Positions 1 through 9,113 of a stretch of DNA of 64,000 nt are shown in pieces. Both the position numbers and the translations under genes were made by a program. The number at the start of each line of letters is the position of its first letter. Positions within the stretch are counted from its first letter, which is position 1. The notes below the pieces were generated by a model. That model was not told the DNA's origin. It ran no database searches and saw only the letters and a list, made by a program, of their open reading frames with translations. This stretch comes from Bacteroidota bacterium (lineage in GTDB: Bacteria > Bacteroidota > Bacteroidia > Flavobacteriales > Schleiferiaceae), in the NCBI GenBank assembly GCA_003385605.1, contig QQUU01000067.1, positions 1 through 64,000 of the forward strand, in the 5' to 3' direction.

Positions 1-778
1 AGGTACACTTTCTGTACTTCTCCACCCATTGTACCCCTGTTATAGTATTGGTGAGCCAAATCTCGTCAGCTTTCTGAAGCTCAAACGGGTTAATACTTTC
101 CTCTTTGATTTCAAGGCCAATTTCTTTGGCCCAGCCAATTAGATTCTTTCTGAACACGCCTCTCAATGGTCCATCTTCCAAAGGAGCAGTCTTTAAAATA
201 TTGTCCTTTAAGACAAAGACATTGGCCGCGTTTGCCTCGACTAACATCTTTTTATCATTTACCAATAGCATTGCATCAAAACCATTTTCCTTGGCAAAAA
301 TGCCCGCAAGGACGTACGGCAGTGAATTGGAAGATTTCAATGTAGACAAGAGACCCGGCTGAATGTAATGGTCCTTAAATAGATCAACCTTCAATCCTTT
401 CGATGTCCAGGTATAATCTTGAGAACTCAATTCTTCAAGTTCCATCCACCAAACGCATTCGTTGTTATCATCAGGCGTATACTTACCTTCAGATTTACGA
501 ACGACCTGTAGTCTCAATCGTCCATCGGTTACTGCTACTTCTTCAGCTAACCTGTTGGCTTCGTCAACGAAGAATTCCGGGGTAAACTCCATCGGTATAG
601 GCATTCGAAGGATTCGCATACTGGCCATCAAACGGAAGTAGTGATCTTCGACAAATAACAACTTATTATCGCGCATGCGGATGGTTTCAAACACGGCATC
701 TCCGTACATCGTAGCTCTTTTCACGTCTTGAACAGGCAATGCGTTCAGCTCGATAATATCCCCTTGATAATTGATCAT
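1..778 (-). CDS. Class IV aminotransferase (partial, runs off left edge)
   Basis: Fold-type IV PLP enzyme of the branched-chain aminotransferase / 4-amino-4-deoxychorismate lyase family. About 259 residues lie in the window and the 3' end is cut off. The frame opens with MINYQGDIIELNALPV at the ATG ending at 778. It continues without stops to base 1. The PLP lysine is the K in LSTLKSSNSLPYVLA (about residue 148), aligned with the E. coli PabC motif GLKHLNRLEQVL. A typical EANAANVFVL stretch follows. The substrate cannot be told from this: branched-chain aminotransferase, D-amino acid transaminase and aminodeoxychorismate lyase share these motifs. The length before the cut and the absence of ilv genes nearby leave the lyase or a generic transaminase open. 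It lies downstream, on the same strand, of the T9SS hydrolase but is separated from it by a terminator. Confidence 0.85.
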   Translation of the reverse strand, partial: MINYQGDIIELNALPVQDVKRATMYGDAVFETIRMRDNKLLFVEDHYFRLMASMRILRMPIPMEFTPEFFVDEANRLAEEVAVTDGRLRLQVVRKSEGKYTPDDNNECVWWMELEELSSQDYTWTSKGLKVDLFKDHYIQPGLLSTLKSSNSLPYVLAGIFAKENGFDAMLLVNDKKMLVEANAANVFVLKDNILKTAPLEDGPLRGVFRKNLIGWAKEIGLEIKEESINPFELQKADEIWLTNTITGVQWVEKYRKCT

Positions 779-810
779 ACTTGTTGTCTAAGAAGCATCA
801 AAATTAGGGC

Positions 811-840
811 AAAAAAAATCCCCGCCTGCAAGGCGGGGAT
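811..840 (-). terminator. Intrinsic terminator after the T9SS hydrolase
   Basis: A nine-base-pair GC-rich stem (818-826 with 832-840, loop TGCAA) is followed on the minus strand by a run of eight T. It lies 21 bases past the stop of the minus-strand hydrolase gene, and separates it from the aminotransferase. Confidence 0.85.
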
Positions 841-860
841 AACTAAAAGTTATGAGGAGA

Positions 861-2450
861 TTACTTCACAGTAATTCTTCGAACCGCAGCTCCTTGCTCC
901 GTCTCTACTTTGAGGATATATACCCCTGAATTCCATGCCGTAAGATCCAGTTCTGTCGCATTGCCAAGGCCTTGCTTTTGAACAACTACACGTCCTGTAA
1001 TATCGAATACCGTTAGCGTTTCAATAGCTACATTATTTGCAGTAACCACATTCATCAAACCAGTTGAAGAAGGGTTCGGATATACCTTCATTTCTAAATC
1101 AAACTCCTGAATTCCAGCTGGAACACCTTCCGCCTGAAGTACAGTTGCCATACGTGGTACGATAAAGGCCATTACTGTATCAATCCAAGCTTGCGAAGTA
1201 GCTGCGTTATTTGGATTTGCAGGGTTCTGAGAAGCGTAAGGGTCATTTGGATCATACCAGTTCCATGGTGCTGTATTTACAACCCATGGTTGAAGTGCAT
1301 TTGTTGGTGGAATCTCGACAGTGTAAATACACTCTTCACCGGTTGGGTTGGTACTTTGCTCATCAACCCAAATCTGATCCGTGTAGTTCTCATTCAAGAA
1401 TACATCGTTGTTACCGAATCCGTTCGCTGCCTTAATAGCACCGTAAGAACCCGTAACACTAACAACCGGGAAGAATTGCTGACCAATAGGTACGTATACC
1501 ATACCTGTATCGTAAGGTGCAAAGAAGTCAAACTTGCTGTGGATACTCAACATTGGAACATCACCTTGCTCCAACCAAGCACCGTCACCTAGAGCACCAC
1601 CCATATTGATCACCATCAATACGTCATCTGGCATACCTGCGTGGTTCACGTAGTTACGTCCTGGAGAACTGTAGTCCATTGTAGGAAGACCTAATGTGTT
1701 TTGACCAGTAACGGTAACTTGACCACCGTAGCCGTCAATATCACCTACAACTGAAGTATCTACATATGGATCCCCTACAGTCACAGTGCCACCGAACATA
1801 CCGATGGTATCTTGGTATTGGAATTTCGAAGGTACAGTCACCTCAGAATGCTTGTCGATGGTAGCATATGCAAAGGTGATGTATCCACCAGAGCCTTGTC
1901 CTACCATAATCGTGTTAGAAGCATTAATACCGTAAGGGTTACCCGCCCCCACTTGAGTAAGGTTCAAGTAACGCACCAAAGATTTGGCATCCTGGATGGA
2001 GTAATACACTGCAAGCAGGTTGGTACCACGACGCAAATCAAGGTTCGTGCTGTTTGCCAACCAACCTAAACGGTAAGAAGCAGCAACAGCCACATAACCC
2101 ATTCTTGCGAATCGAGTACACATTTCCACAACGGCACTATCTTCTTTCGTTCCTAGTGGTGAACCGTTGAGTCCTTTAGGAATGAAAGATCCTGTATGCC
2201 ATACAATAACAACTGGACGATCCGTTGCCGTATCAACTGCTGGAGAAGGCATGTAAAAATCTGCCTGCAATGGTTGAAGATTTGTTCCGCCCAATAAGGC
2301 AGAATCGATGTACGGGTTAAAGTTTACACCGTACGCTACGTTCGTTGACGTTACTACGTCAGCTTCGCTAAAGATTGGAGTCGTGTAGCGCTGTGCGAAT
2401 ACACTTGACGACATCAAAAGCGCGCAAATAAAAAGTAAAGTCTTTTTCAT
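861..2450 (-). CDS. Secreted alpha/beta hydrolase with T9SS sorting domain
   Basis: Predicted extracellular or surface esterase/lipase-like protein, 529 residues. The ATG at 2450 (MKKTLLFICALLMSSSVFAQ) gives a clean signal peptide; the frame could extend only to a TTG two codons upstream. The fold is read from VVIVWHTGSF (oxyanion region), a nucleophile elbow GQGSGG with Ser near residue 187, and a later SIHSKFDFFAPY segment that could hold the acid residue. The last about 75 residues (YPNPSSTGLMNVV to VRRITVK) form a type A T9SS C-terminal domain, so the mature enzyme should cross the outer membrane by T9SS. It follows the TonB-dependent receptor gene by 21 bases on the same strand, so export of the hydrolase and import of a product could be linked; that link is inference. 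The catalytic His was not assigned. Confidence 0.8.
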   Translation of the reverse strand: MKKTLLFICALLMSSSVFAQRYTTPIFSEADVVTSTNVAYGVNFNPYIDSALLGGTNLQPLQADFYMPSPAVDTATDRPVVIVWHTGSFIPKGLNGSPLGTKEDSAVVEMCTRFARMGYVAVAASYRLGWLANSTNLDLRRGTNLLAVYYSIQDAKSLVRYLNLTQVGAGNPYGINASNTIMVGQGSGGYITFAYATIDKHSEVTVPSKFQYQDTIGMFGGTVTVGDPYVDTSVVGDIDGYGGQVTVTGQNTLGLPTMDYSSPGRNYVNHAGMPDDVLMVINMGGALGDGAWLEQGDVPMLSIHSKFDFFAPYDTGMVYVPIGQQFFPVVSVTGSYGAIKAANGFGNNDVFLNENYTDQIWVDEQSTNPTGEECIYTVEIPPTNALQPWVVNTAPWNWYDPNDPYASQNPANPNNAATSQAWIDTVMAFIVPRMATVLQAEGVPAGIQEFDLEMKVYPNPSSTGLMNVVTANNVAIETLTVFDITGRVVVQKQGLGNATELDLTAWNSGVYILKVETEQGAAVRRITVK

Positions 2451-2471
2451 AAGCAAGGTTTTGAAGGGGGG

Positions 2472-5234
2472 TTAATTAATTTGAATACTTAGATAGGCCA
2501 ACCTCCCTACTAAAGGCCCTCCAAATACTTGATACACTTTGTTATTCAGTGCATTACTAGCACCTATTTTATACGTAACAGTTGTTTTCTTGTTATTGAT
2601 CAAATGGTTACGGGTCAAGGAGCACTGCGCATCTACTAAACCATAAGAAGGAATACTTCCTGTAAATTGAGGCGAACCTTCAAACAAGAATCCTTCTACC
2701 CATTTGTAATTCACACCTGCACCCAGCAATTTATCCTTGTCATTCTTGATTGGATAGTTTCTCAAATTCCATCCAATATTGAATTTGTGCTCAGGTGTAT
2801 TGAAGGCTGGTACAATGGGGTCGTTTACCGCCGATGTAAGTTTGTTCCAGCTGTAATTACCACTAAGACTGTGGTAATCACCAATAAATGTGTTTAATCC
2901 TATTGAGAAGCCTTGGGTAGTAACCTGTTCGGTCGCATTGGCCGCTACACGGTATACTTGGAGCTCTTTCAGTCGGTCGATAGCCGTCGTACCTTCCACG
3001 ATCTTTGCACCGATGATGTAGCCGATGAAATCGTTGTAGTTGCTGTAGTAATAGTTAGCGTCAACAAAAACACGCTCAAACAAGGTGGCTCTCCACCCTA
3101 CTTCAGCAGTTCGTACTCTCTCGGGGCGAATTGCATCCACATCGAAATAGCCAAAATCGTGCGTCAAACGTTCGTTTCCTGGCTTTGCGAGGTAGTCGAC
3201 AATATTATCCAGGGTTACGAGTGAATCGAACCCGTCAAGATTACCTAACAGTACTGCTCGACCTACATTGTAATTCAAATATTGATCTGCCAGTGTAGGG
3301 TTTCGAATTGCGCTGCTTAAGCTGAAACGGAATGTATGATTTTCATTAGCCTTGTAGACAACAGATGCCGCTGGACTCACCAATGGCTGGAAGTTTTGGT
3401 TTTTATCTAAACGGGCTGTAACACTGGTCTTCAGTCTTTCATCCAAATAGAATTGTTCCCAACCGCCATAAATACCGGCTTCGTAGTTCCGTATTACGAC
3501 ATCTCCGGTATCGCTAAAGATGGTACCTGCACTATTTGGGGTATAGAGTCGAACATTACCACCCACTCTAAATTGACCCGCATCAGTATCAAAAGTGCGT
3601 TCACCTTGACTGTGGTATAGTGCACTTTTATCGTAGAATCGACTCCCGCCTTCGGTAAATAATGTAGAAGTAATATGTCCTTTTAGCTCATTGAACTCCG
3701 TTGTACCCGGCTTTAAATAATTCACAACAGAATAACCGTAAACCGCCTCCATGAAACTCATCACAATGGCATTGGTTGTATCGTGAAGTTGGTTAAAGAA
3801 GTCCCTGTTGTTCGCAATAACGTTTTGCATCTCTGCCTCAAAGTCTGCGTTACTCAATGTATTAGAGGGGTAATCTGGCAGCGCTCTTACCTGCGGTCTG
3901 TTAAAGATGTACCACATAGTGCGGTATTGATTGCTGTAAAACTGGTCCGGTACAATACTGTCTTGCATGCGAAGCGCAGTGAAATATGCATCATAACTAT
4001 TGCCTGCATCCTCGTGAGTTGAATATGCACGCCAAAACCACTTACCCGTTTCTTCACGAAGCTCTATGCGGTTTTGAAGGAATAGAATATCCTTCAGACT
4101 GTATCTATTATCCCCTTGATAGACGGTAGTACCTGCACCAAAGTTCATTGCGTAGATGCCTCGTACATTGTCATTGAACTTGTAATGAAGTGCCGTGGTC
4201 AATTTGAGGTTTTCAGTATCGTAATCTACCAGGTGTTTTTCTTCAATACCTGGACGGTAGAATCTTCCCAGTCCCGGGTATCCTTTAACATCTCCCCCTG
4301 CATCCCAGTATTCTTCATCACCGTAACGATTTACAGCATCATATCCACCTGGATTCAAAGCATCGTCGGCGCTAACATCAGTAGGATCGTAGTTCTCGGC
4401 CTGCCAATCGTCTGCTCTTAATGCAAAGAGATTGATTTTGTAGGCGAACTTATCATTGACTTTGTCTGCCCAGCGAACACTTAATTCTGTCAGGTTACGC
4501 TCCCCTACCTTAAGACTAGAACTAATACCTGTAAAGACAAAAGGATCTTTGGTAGTCATTGAGATGACACCGTTAAAAGCAGATGGACCGTAAAATGCAG
4601 TACTTGCTCCGGCAATAACATCCACGGACATGATATCGAGATCAGGCGCACCCAAAAAGTTTCCTAAAGAGAAGTTTAGACCAGGGCTCTGGTTATCCAC
4701 ACCGTCAATGAGCTGAAGTGACCTTACAGGAGAGGTACTGTTGAAACCGCGCGTATTAATGATTTTGAATCCAATACTTGCGGAAGTTAAGTCCACTCCT
4801 TTCAGTGTTCCAAGGTGATCGTAAAAGCTAACACTAGGGCTTTCTTTAATGGCCAGTGCATCCATACTCTCGACAGTAAGAGCACTCTTTTCTTGTTGTT
4901 CACTTAATCGTTGTTGAACCACACTTACCTCCTTCAAGACATTGCGGTCCGGTTTCAATGTGATGCGAACTGGAGAAGCATTCTGTATTACCACGCGTTG
5001 TGTAGCGAATCCCATAGAATTCACTTCAACTTGAACTGGATAATTAAAGATATCCAACGACCAAGCACCATCGAAATCTGTAACAGTTCCTATGTTGCTC
5101 AATTCTCCATTGAGTACCACACGTACCGAAGCACCGATGATAGGCTCTTTCTTATCATCAAAGACGGTTCCACGTATCTGACCATTAAGGTATGTCCCTA
5201 AGAATAGGAAGATTGCGAGTAGTGTTCTGTTCAT
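2472..5234 (-). CDS. TonB-dependent outer membrane receptor
   Basis: Outer-membrane active transporter, 920 residues from ATG 5234; a TTG three codons upstream is less likely. Order of parts: signal peptide (MNRTLLAIFLFLGTYLNGQ), a carboxypeptidase-regulatory-like beta sandwich of about 80 residues (IRGTVFDDKKEPIIGASV), a plug domain (about 105-235, with RGFN, SLQLIDGVDNQSPG and DVIAGASTAFYGPSAFNGVI), then a long 22-strand-type barrel ending in an aromatic/hydrophobic strand LSIQIN. This layout is typical of Bacteroidota receptors for peptides, siderophores, vitamins or glycans. No SusD-like lipoprotein is adjacent, which argues against a classical polysaccharide utilisation locus. The substrate is unknown. 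It is followed closely by the T9SS hydrolase gene. Confidence 0.93.
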   Translation of the reverse strand: MNRTLLAIFLFLGTYLNGQIRGTVFDDKKEPIIGASVRVVLNGELSNIGTVTDFDGAWSLDIFNYPVQVEVNSMGFATQRVVIQNASPVRITLKPDRNVLKEVSVVQQRLSEQQEKSALTVESMDALAIKESPSVSFYDHLGTLKGVDLTSASIGFKIINTRGFNSTSPVRSLQLIDGVDNQSPGLNFSLGNFLGAPDLDIMSVDVIAGASTAFYGPSAFNGVISMTTKDPFVFTGISSSLKVGERNLTELSVRWADKVNDKFAYKINLFALRADDWQAENYDPTDVSADDALNPGGYDAVNRYGDEEYWDAGGDVKGYPGLGRFYRPGIEEKHLVDYDTENLKLTTALHYKFNDNVRGIYAMNFGAGTTVYQGDNRYSLKDILFLQNRIELREETGKWFWRAYSTHEDAGNSYDAYFTALRMQDSIVPDQFYSNQYRTMWYIFNRPQVRALPDYPSNTLSNADFEAEMQNVIANNRDFFNQLHDTTNAIVMSFMEAVYGYSVVNYLKPGTTEFNELKGHITSTLFTEGGSRFYDKSALYHSQGERTFDTDAGQFRVGGNVRLYTPNSAGTIFSDTGDVVIRNYEAGIYGGWEQFYLDERLKTSVTARLDKNQNFQPLVSPAASVVYKANENHTFRFSLSSAIRNPTLADQYLNYNVGRAVLLGNLDGFDSLVTLDNIVDYLAKPGNERLTHDFGYFDVDAIRPERVRTAEVGWRATLFERVFVDANYYYSNYNDFIGYIIGAKIVEGTTAIDRLKELQVYRVAANATEQVTTQGFSIGLNTFIGDYHSLSGNYSWNKLTSAVNDPIVPAFNTPEHKFNIGWNLRNYPIKNDKDKLLGAGVNYKWVEGFLFEGSPQFTGSIPSYGLVDAQCSLTRNHLINNKKTTVTYKIGASNALNNKVYQVFGGPLVGRLAYLSIQIN

Positions 5235-5295
5235 GAGGAACAAAATACTAAAAGCTCAAGAAATAAAGGGTGAATAAACCCCTTAATCGAAATGA

Positions 5296-6240
5296 TTAAT
5301 TCGCTGCCCGTTTCAAGCGATCATTTATGGCACGTCCCAAGCCTTTTTCCGGCAAATAATGTGTCCATATTTCCGTACATCCCATGTCACGTAGCGCTCT
5401 CAAGCCAGTAAATAAGCGAGATGCCGCTTCTACGTCGTTTTCAGATTGACTCAAATTGAACACTGTTGAGCCTTCAAGACCCTCGCCCATGATAAGCACT
5501 CCCGTTTTAGAGTTATCAACACCATTATAGTGATCGATCAATTCCTGTTTGTTGGAAAAGAGTCGCACACTAACACCAGGATTGTAATGAGCGCTAAGCA
5601 TTCCAGGCGCTTTCGGATTCGAGGAACTCGTTTGAACTTCTAGAGCCCCGAGTACAGATTCCAGCTCCTCTAATGCCAATCCTCCCAAGCGCAAAACACG
5701 CGGATCTCCGCACAGGTTGACAATAGTGCTTTCTAATCCAATGCCACAAGGACCTCCGTCTAGAATAGCGTCTATCTTGTCACCGAGTTGCTCCTGAACA
5801 TGAGCAGCGGTCGTTGGGGAGGTGTAACCAAATGGATTTGCGCTAGGTGCAGCGATACATAATCCGCTTTTTCGGATGACTTCGAGGGTCATAGGATGAT
5901 TGGGAATACGAATGGCTACCGTTGGGTGCCCTGAAGTCACCAAATCGGGTACAGTATCTTTTTTCGGCAATACTAGGGTTAATGGACCCGGACTAAACTG
6001 TTTAAATAGTGCTACTGCAGCCTCGTTTAATTCAGCCACTTCTTGAGCCTGTTCAATGGAGGCTACATGAACGATTAACGGATCAAAAGAAGGTCTGTTT
6101 TTCGCTTCGAACACCTTAGCTACCGATTTGATATCAAGAGCATTAGCACCTAATCCGTAAACTGTTTCTGTAGGCAATGCTACCAATGCTCCTTCAAGCA
6201 AAAGTTGAACGGCCTTATCTATGTCCGTTGTAATCGCCAT
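5296..6240 (-). CDS. tsaC: L-threonylcarbamoyladenylate synthase, Sua5 type
   Basis: Makes threonylcarbamoyl-AMP from threonine, bicarbonate and ATP, the first step of t6A37 formation in ANN-decoding tRNAs. The 314-residue length matches the two-domain Sua5 form rather than the short TsaC/YrdC form. The YrdC domain shows PTETVYGLG (23-31), the basic pair in KNRPSFDPLIVHV (K47, R49) and PSANPFG near 130. The C-terminal Sua5 domain runs from about 215 (GVLIMGEGLE) to the end. The start is an ATG. It lies three bases downstream of queE, so two tRNA-modification genes are probably co-transcribed. Confidence 0.95.
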   Translation of the reverse strand: MAITTDIDKAVQLLLEGALVALPTETVYGLGANALDIKSVAKVFEAKNRPSFDPLIVHVASIEQAQEVAELNEAAVALFKQFSPGPLTLVLPKKDTVPDLVTSGHPTVAIRIPNHPMTLEVIRKSGLCIAAPSANPFGYTSPTTAAHVQEQLGDKIDAILDGGPCGIGLESTIVNLCGDPRVLRLGGLALEELESVLGALEVQTSSSNPKAPGMLSAHYNPGVSVRLFSNKQELIDHYNGVDNSKTGVLIMGEGLEGSTVFNLSQSENDVEAASRLFTGLRALRDMGCTEIWTHYLPEKGLGRAINDRLKRAAN

Positions 6241-6243
6241 GCT

Positions 6244-6891
6244 TTATGGAATGTTCAAATATTTATGGGTCTGTAGGCTTACTTTCCATCGCGGATGCTT
6301 CATGACGTAATCTACAATGTGGGGCATCATCTCTTCTCGTTTGCTCCATTCTGGTTGTAAAAACAATGCACACTTCTCTCCTACTTTTTCCGCGTGCTCC
6401 TCGGCCCATTTAAAATCGTTCTGATTGTACACAATCACCTTTAATTCATCGGCGGAGTCGTAATATTCTTGTTTTGGAGGAGCCGTTTTTTTTGGACTTA
6501 AACAAATCCAATCCCAGTTCCCGGTCAATGGATAAGCACCACTGGTCTCAACATGAACTTTCATCCCGACTTCATGGAGCGCATCTACCAAGGGATTCAT
6601 GTCCCATGTAAGCGGTTCACCACCCGTTACAACGATGGTATCGCTATACTTCTTGGCATTGGCTACAATGCTTGAAATGGGCGTAGGTGGGTGTGTATCT
6701 GGATTCCAACTCTCTTTGACATCACACCAGTGACAGCCTACATCACAACCGCCAATGCGAGCAAAATAAGCCGCTTTACCAGTATGCGCACCTTCCCCTT
6801 GGATGGTGTAAAATTCCTCCATCAAGGGCACCACGAATCCATTACGCACGTCGGCGCTACTGTAACTCTGAGATGTGGTTATGTCCTTCAA
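6244..6891 (-). CDS. queE: 7-carboxy-7-deazaguanine synthase (radical SAM)
   Basis: Converts 6-carboxytetrahydropterin to 7-carboxy-7-deazaguanine in queuosine biosynthesis. The radical-SAM cluster motif CxxxCxxC is C49-C53-C56 in GGCDVGCHWCDVKES, preceded by the family hallmark EEFYTIQGEG. TGGEPLTW follows, the GGE motif that contacts SAM. The frame starts at a TTG (6891), which gives 215 residues and the roughly 20-residue leader usual in related proteins. The alternative ATG at 6822 would give MEEFYTIQGEG directly, so the start is uncertain. It sits five bases past folD and three before the Sua5 gene. No queC, queD or queF is in the window. Confidence 0.93.
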   Translation of the reverse strand: MKDITTSQSYSSADVRNGFVVPLMEEFYTIQGEGAHTGKAAYFARIGGCDVGCHWCDVKESWNPDTHPPTPISSIVANAKKYSDTIVVTGGEPLTWDMNPLVDALHEVGMKVHVETSGAYPLTGNWDWICLSPKKTAPPKQEYYDSADELKVIVYNQNDFKWAEEHAEKVGEKCALFLQPEWSKREEMMPHIVDYVMKHPRWKVSLQTHKYLNIP

Positions 6892-6896
6892 ACGAT

Positions 6897-7769
6897 TTAA
6901 GACAATTCGGTTACTTTCATCGTATTCATCATAAGCGCAGCTCTGGTCATTGGACCTACACCACCTGGTACAGGCGTAATGAAGCTACACTTAGGCGCTA
7001 CGGCGTCATAATCCACATCGCCTAACAATCTGAAACCGCTTTTCTTCGTAGGGTCATCTACACGGGTAATACCCACATCTATAACACAAGCCCCTTCCTT
7101 GACCATATCTTCAGTCACAAATCCTGGACGCCCCAAAGCTGCAACGATGATATCAGCCTTTTGGCAAACCTCTTTTAGATTCTTAGTTCTTGAATGACAA
7201 AGCGTGACAGTACAGTTACCCGGGTAATTGTGCTGGCTTAGCAGGATAGACATCGGAGAACCTACAATATGGCTACGACCAATAACTACACAGTCCTTAC
7301 CCTCCGTTGGTACGTTGTATCTACGAAGAATCTCAACAATACCCTGCGGAGTAGCAGGGATGTAAGTTGGAAGGTTTAGCGTCATTTTACCAACGTTTTC
7401 CGGGTGGAAACCATCAACATCTTTCTTCGGGTCAACCGCGAGGAGAACTTTAGTTTCATCAATATGCTTTGGCAACGGCAACTGAACGATATATCCATCG
7501 ATATCCTCGTCGTTATTGAGCTTATTAATGGCTTTTAACAGCTCAGCCTCAGTGGTTTCTGCAGGAAGCTTGATCAGTGTTGAACCAAAACCAACCTCTT
7601 CACAATCGCGAACTTTCGCATTCACATACGTACGAGAAGCACCGTCCTCTCCTACCAAGATGGCGGCTAAGTGCGGGACTTTCTTCCCTTCTGCTTTGAG
7701 TCCTTTTACTTTTTCGGCCAATTCTGCTCGAATCTGTGCCGATGTTGCTTTTCCGTCTAAAACTACCAT
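6897..7769 (-). CDS. folD: Bifunctional methylenetetrahydrofolate dehydrogenase / cyclohydrolase
   Basis: Cytosolic enzyme interconverting 5,10-methylene-THF and 10-formyl-THF, with NADP(H). Its 290 residues are the standard length. Signature 1 region [14 protein letters not shown] holds the catalytic lysine (K52). The QLPLPKH motif and the nucleotide-binding signature GRSHIVGSP are both present. [12 protein letters not shown] near the C-terminus is the second family signature. ATG start at 7769, 11 bases after the ffh stop, so it belongs to the minus-strand housekeeping run. Confidence 0.97.
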   Translation of the reverse strand: MVVLDGKATSAQIRAELAEKVKGLKAEGKKVPHLAAILVGEDGASRTYVNAKVRDCEEVGFGSTLIKLPAETTEAELLKAINKLNNDEDIDGYIVQLPLPKHIDETKVLLAVDPKKDVDGFHPENVGKMTLNLPTYIPATPQGIVEILRRYNVPTEGKDCVVIGRSHIVGSPMSILLSQHNYPGNCTVTLCHSRTKNLKEVCQKADIIVAALGRPGFVTEDMVKEGACVIDVGITRVDDPTKKSGFRLLGDVDYDAVAPKCSFITPVPGGVGPMTRAALMMNTMKVTELS

Positions 7770-7780
7770 AGTTTATGTCT

Positions 7781-9112
7781 TTAGCGCATACCGCGCATCA
7801 TGTTCATCATTCCACGACGCCCGCCGCCGCTTTGCATCATCTTCATCATTTTGCGCATATCACCAAACTGCTTGAGCAGGTTGTTTACGTCTTGGACTGT
7901 GCGCCCCGAACCCATAGCAATGCGCTTTCTACGGGAACCGTTGATGATATCAGGCTGCTGACGTTCTGCTAAAGTCATGCTGTTAATCATCGCTTCAATG
8001 TGCTTAAAGGCATCGTCATCAATATCAATATTCTTCATGGCTTTACCCATACCTGGAATCATTCCCATGAGGTCCTTCATGTTCCCCATCTTCTTGATTT
8101 GCTGGATCTGATTCATAAAGTCGTCGAAACCAAATGAATCGGTAGCGATTTTCTTGCTCATCTTACGAGCCTCTTGCTCGTCAAACTGTTCTTGAGCACG
8201 CTCTACCAGGGAAACCACATCACCCATACCGAGAATACGGTCCGCCATGCGGTCAGGATGGAACACGTCTAGCGCCTCCATTTTTTCTCCCGTACCAATG
8301 AATTTGATGGGTTTATTCACGACACTTTTAATCGTAAGTGCCGCACCACCGCGGGTATCACCGTCTAATTTCGTCAGGATAACACCGTCAAAATTCAGCA
8401 CCTCATTAAAGGCTTTAGCAGTATTCACGGCATCTTGACCCGTCATAGAATCCACGACGAACAAGGTCTCTGACGGAGCAATAGCCTTGTGGATATTGCC
8501 AATCTCGGCCATCATCTCCTCATCCACGGCCAAACGACCTGCTGTATCCACGATCACTACATTGTGACCATTACTTTTCGCATGAGCCAAAGCGTTGGTA
8601 GCGATGCTTACAGGATCTTGATTGCCTTCTTCCGAGAATACCTCGATGCCCAACTGCTCCCCTAGTACGTGAAGCTGATTGATTGCTGCTGGACGATACA
8701 CATCACAGGCAACTAACAACGGCTTTTTCGTTTTCTTGTTCTTTAGGTAATTGGCCAATTTCGCACTGTGGGTAGTCTTACCCGAACCTTGCAGACCGGC
8801 CATAAGAATAACTGCCGGCTTACCTGCCAAATTCAAGCCTTCAGCTTGCCCGCCCATCAGCTCGGCCATCTCATCACGGACGATCTTCACCATAGCCTGA
8901 CCAGGCTTCACCGCTGTGAGTACACCAGAACCAAGCGCTTTCGCTTTTACATCATTGGTAAACTGCTTAGCAATTTTAAAACTAACATCAGCCTCCACGA
9001 GCGCGCGTCGAATCTGCTTTACGCTGTCCGCAATGTTGAGTTCGGTAATCTTATGATTCCCTTGTAATACCTTAAACGCGCCTTCTAGGCGGTCACTTAA
9101 ATTATCAAACAT
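7781..9112 (-). CDS. ffh: Signal recognition particle protein Ffh
   Basis: SRP54 GTPase that binds 4.5S RNA and signal sequences of nascent membrane proteins and hands them to FtsY. The order is the N domain (1-90), the G domain with P-loop GLQGSGKTT (106-113), DTAGRLAVDEEM and TKLDGDTRGGA, then the methionine-rich M domain (about 300-443). The M domain carries MIPGMGK, SRRKRIAMGSGR (RNA-binding) and a very Met-rich tail (MRKMMKMMQS, MMNMMRGMR). 443 residues, ATG start. It starts one base after the pepD stop codon. Confidence 0.98.
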   Translation of the reverse strand: MFDNLSDRLEGAFKVLQGNHKITELNIADSVKQIRRALVEADVSFKIAKQFTNDVKAKALGSGVLTAVKPGQAMVKIVRDEMAELMGGQAEGLNLAGKPAVILMAGLQGSGKTTHSAKLANYLKNKKTKKPLLVACDVYRPAAINQLHVLGEQLGIEVFSEEGNQDPVSIATNALAHAKSNGHNVVIVDTAGRLAVDEEMMAEIGNIHKAIAPSETLFVVDSMTGQDAVNTAKAFNEVLNFDGVILTKLDGDTRGGAALTIKSVVNKPIKFIGTGEKMEALDVFHPDRMADRILGMGDVVSLVERAQEQFDEQEARKMSKKIATDSFGFDDFMNQIQQIKKMGNMKDLMGMIPGMGKAMKNIDIDDDAFKHIEAMINSMTLAERQQPDIINGSRRKRIAMGSGRTVQDVNNLLKQFGDMRKMMKMMQSGGGRRGMMNMMRGMR

Positions 9113-9113
9113 A

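Noticed and set aside
105-585. Plus-strand open frames at the left edge
   Set aside because: They are antisense to the well-supported aminotransferase on the minus strand.
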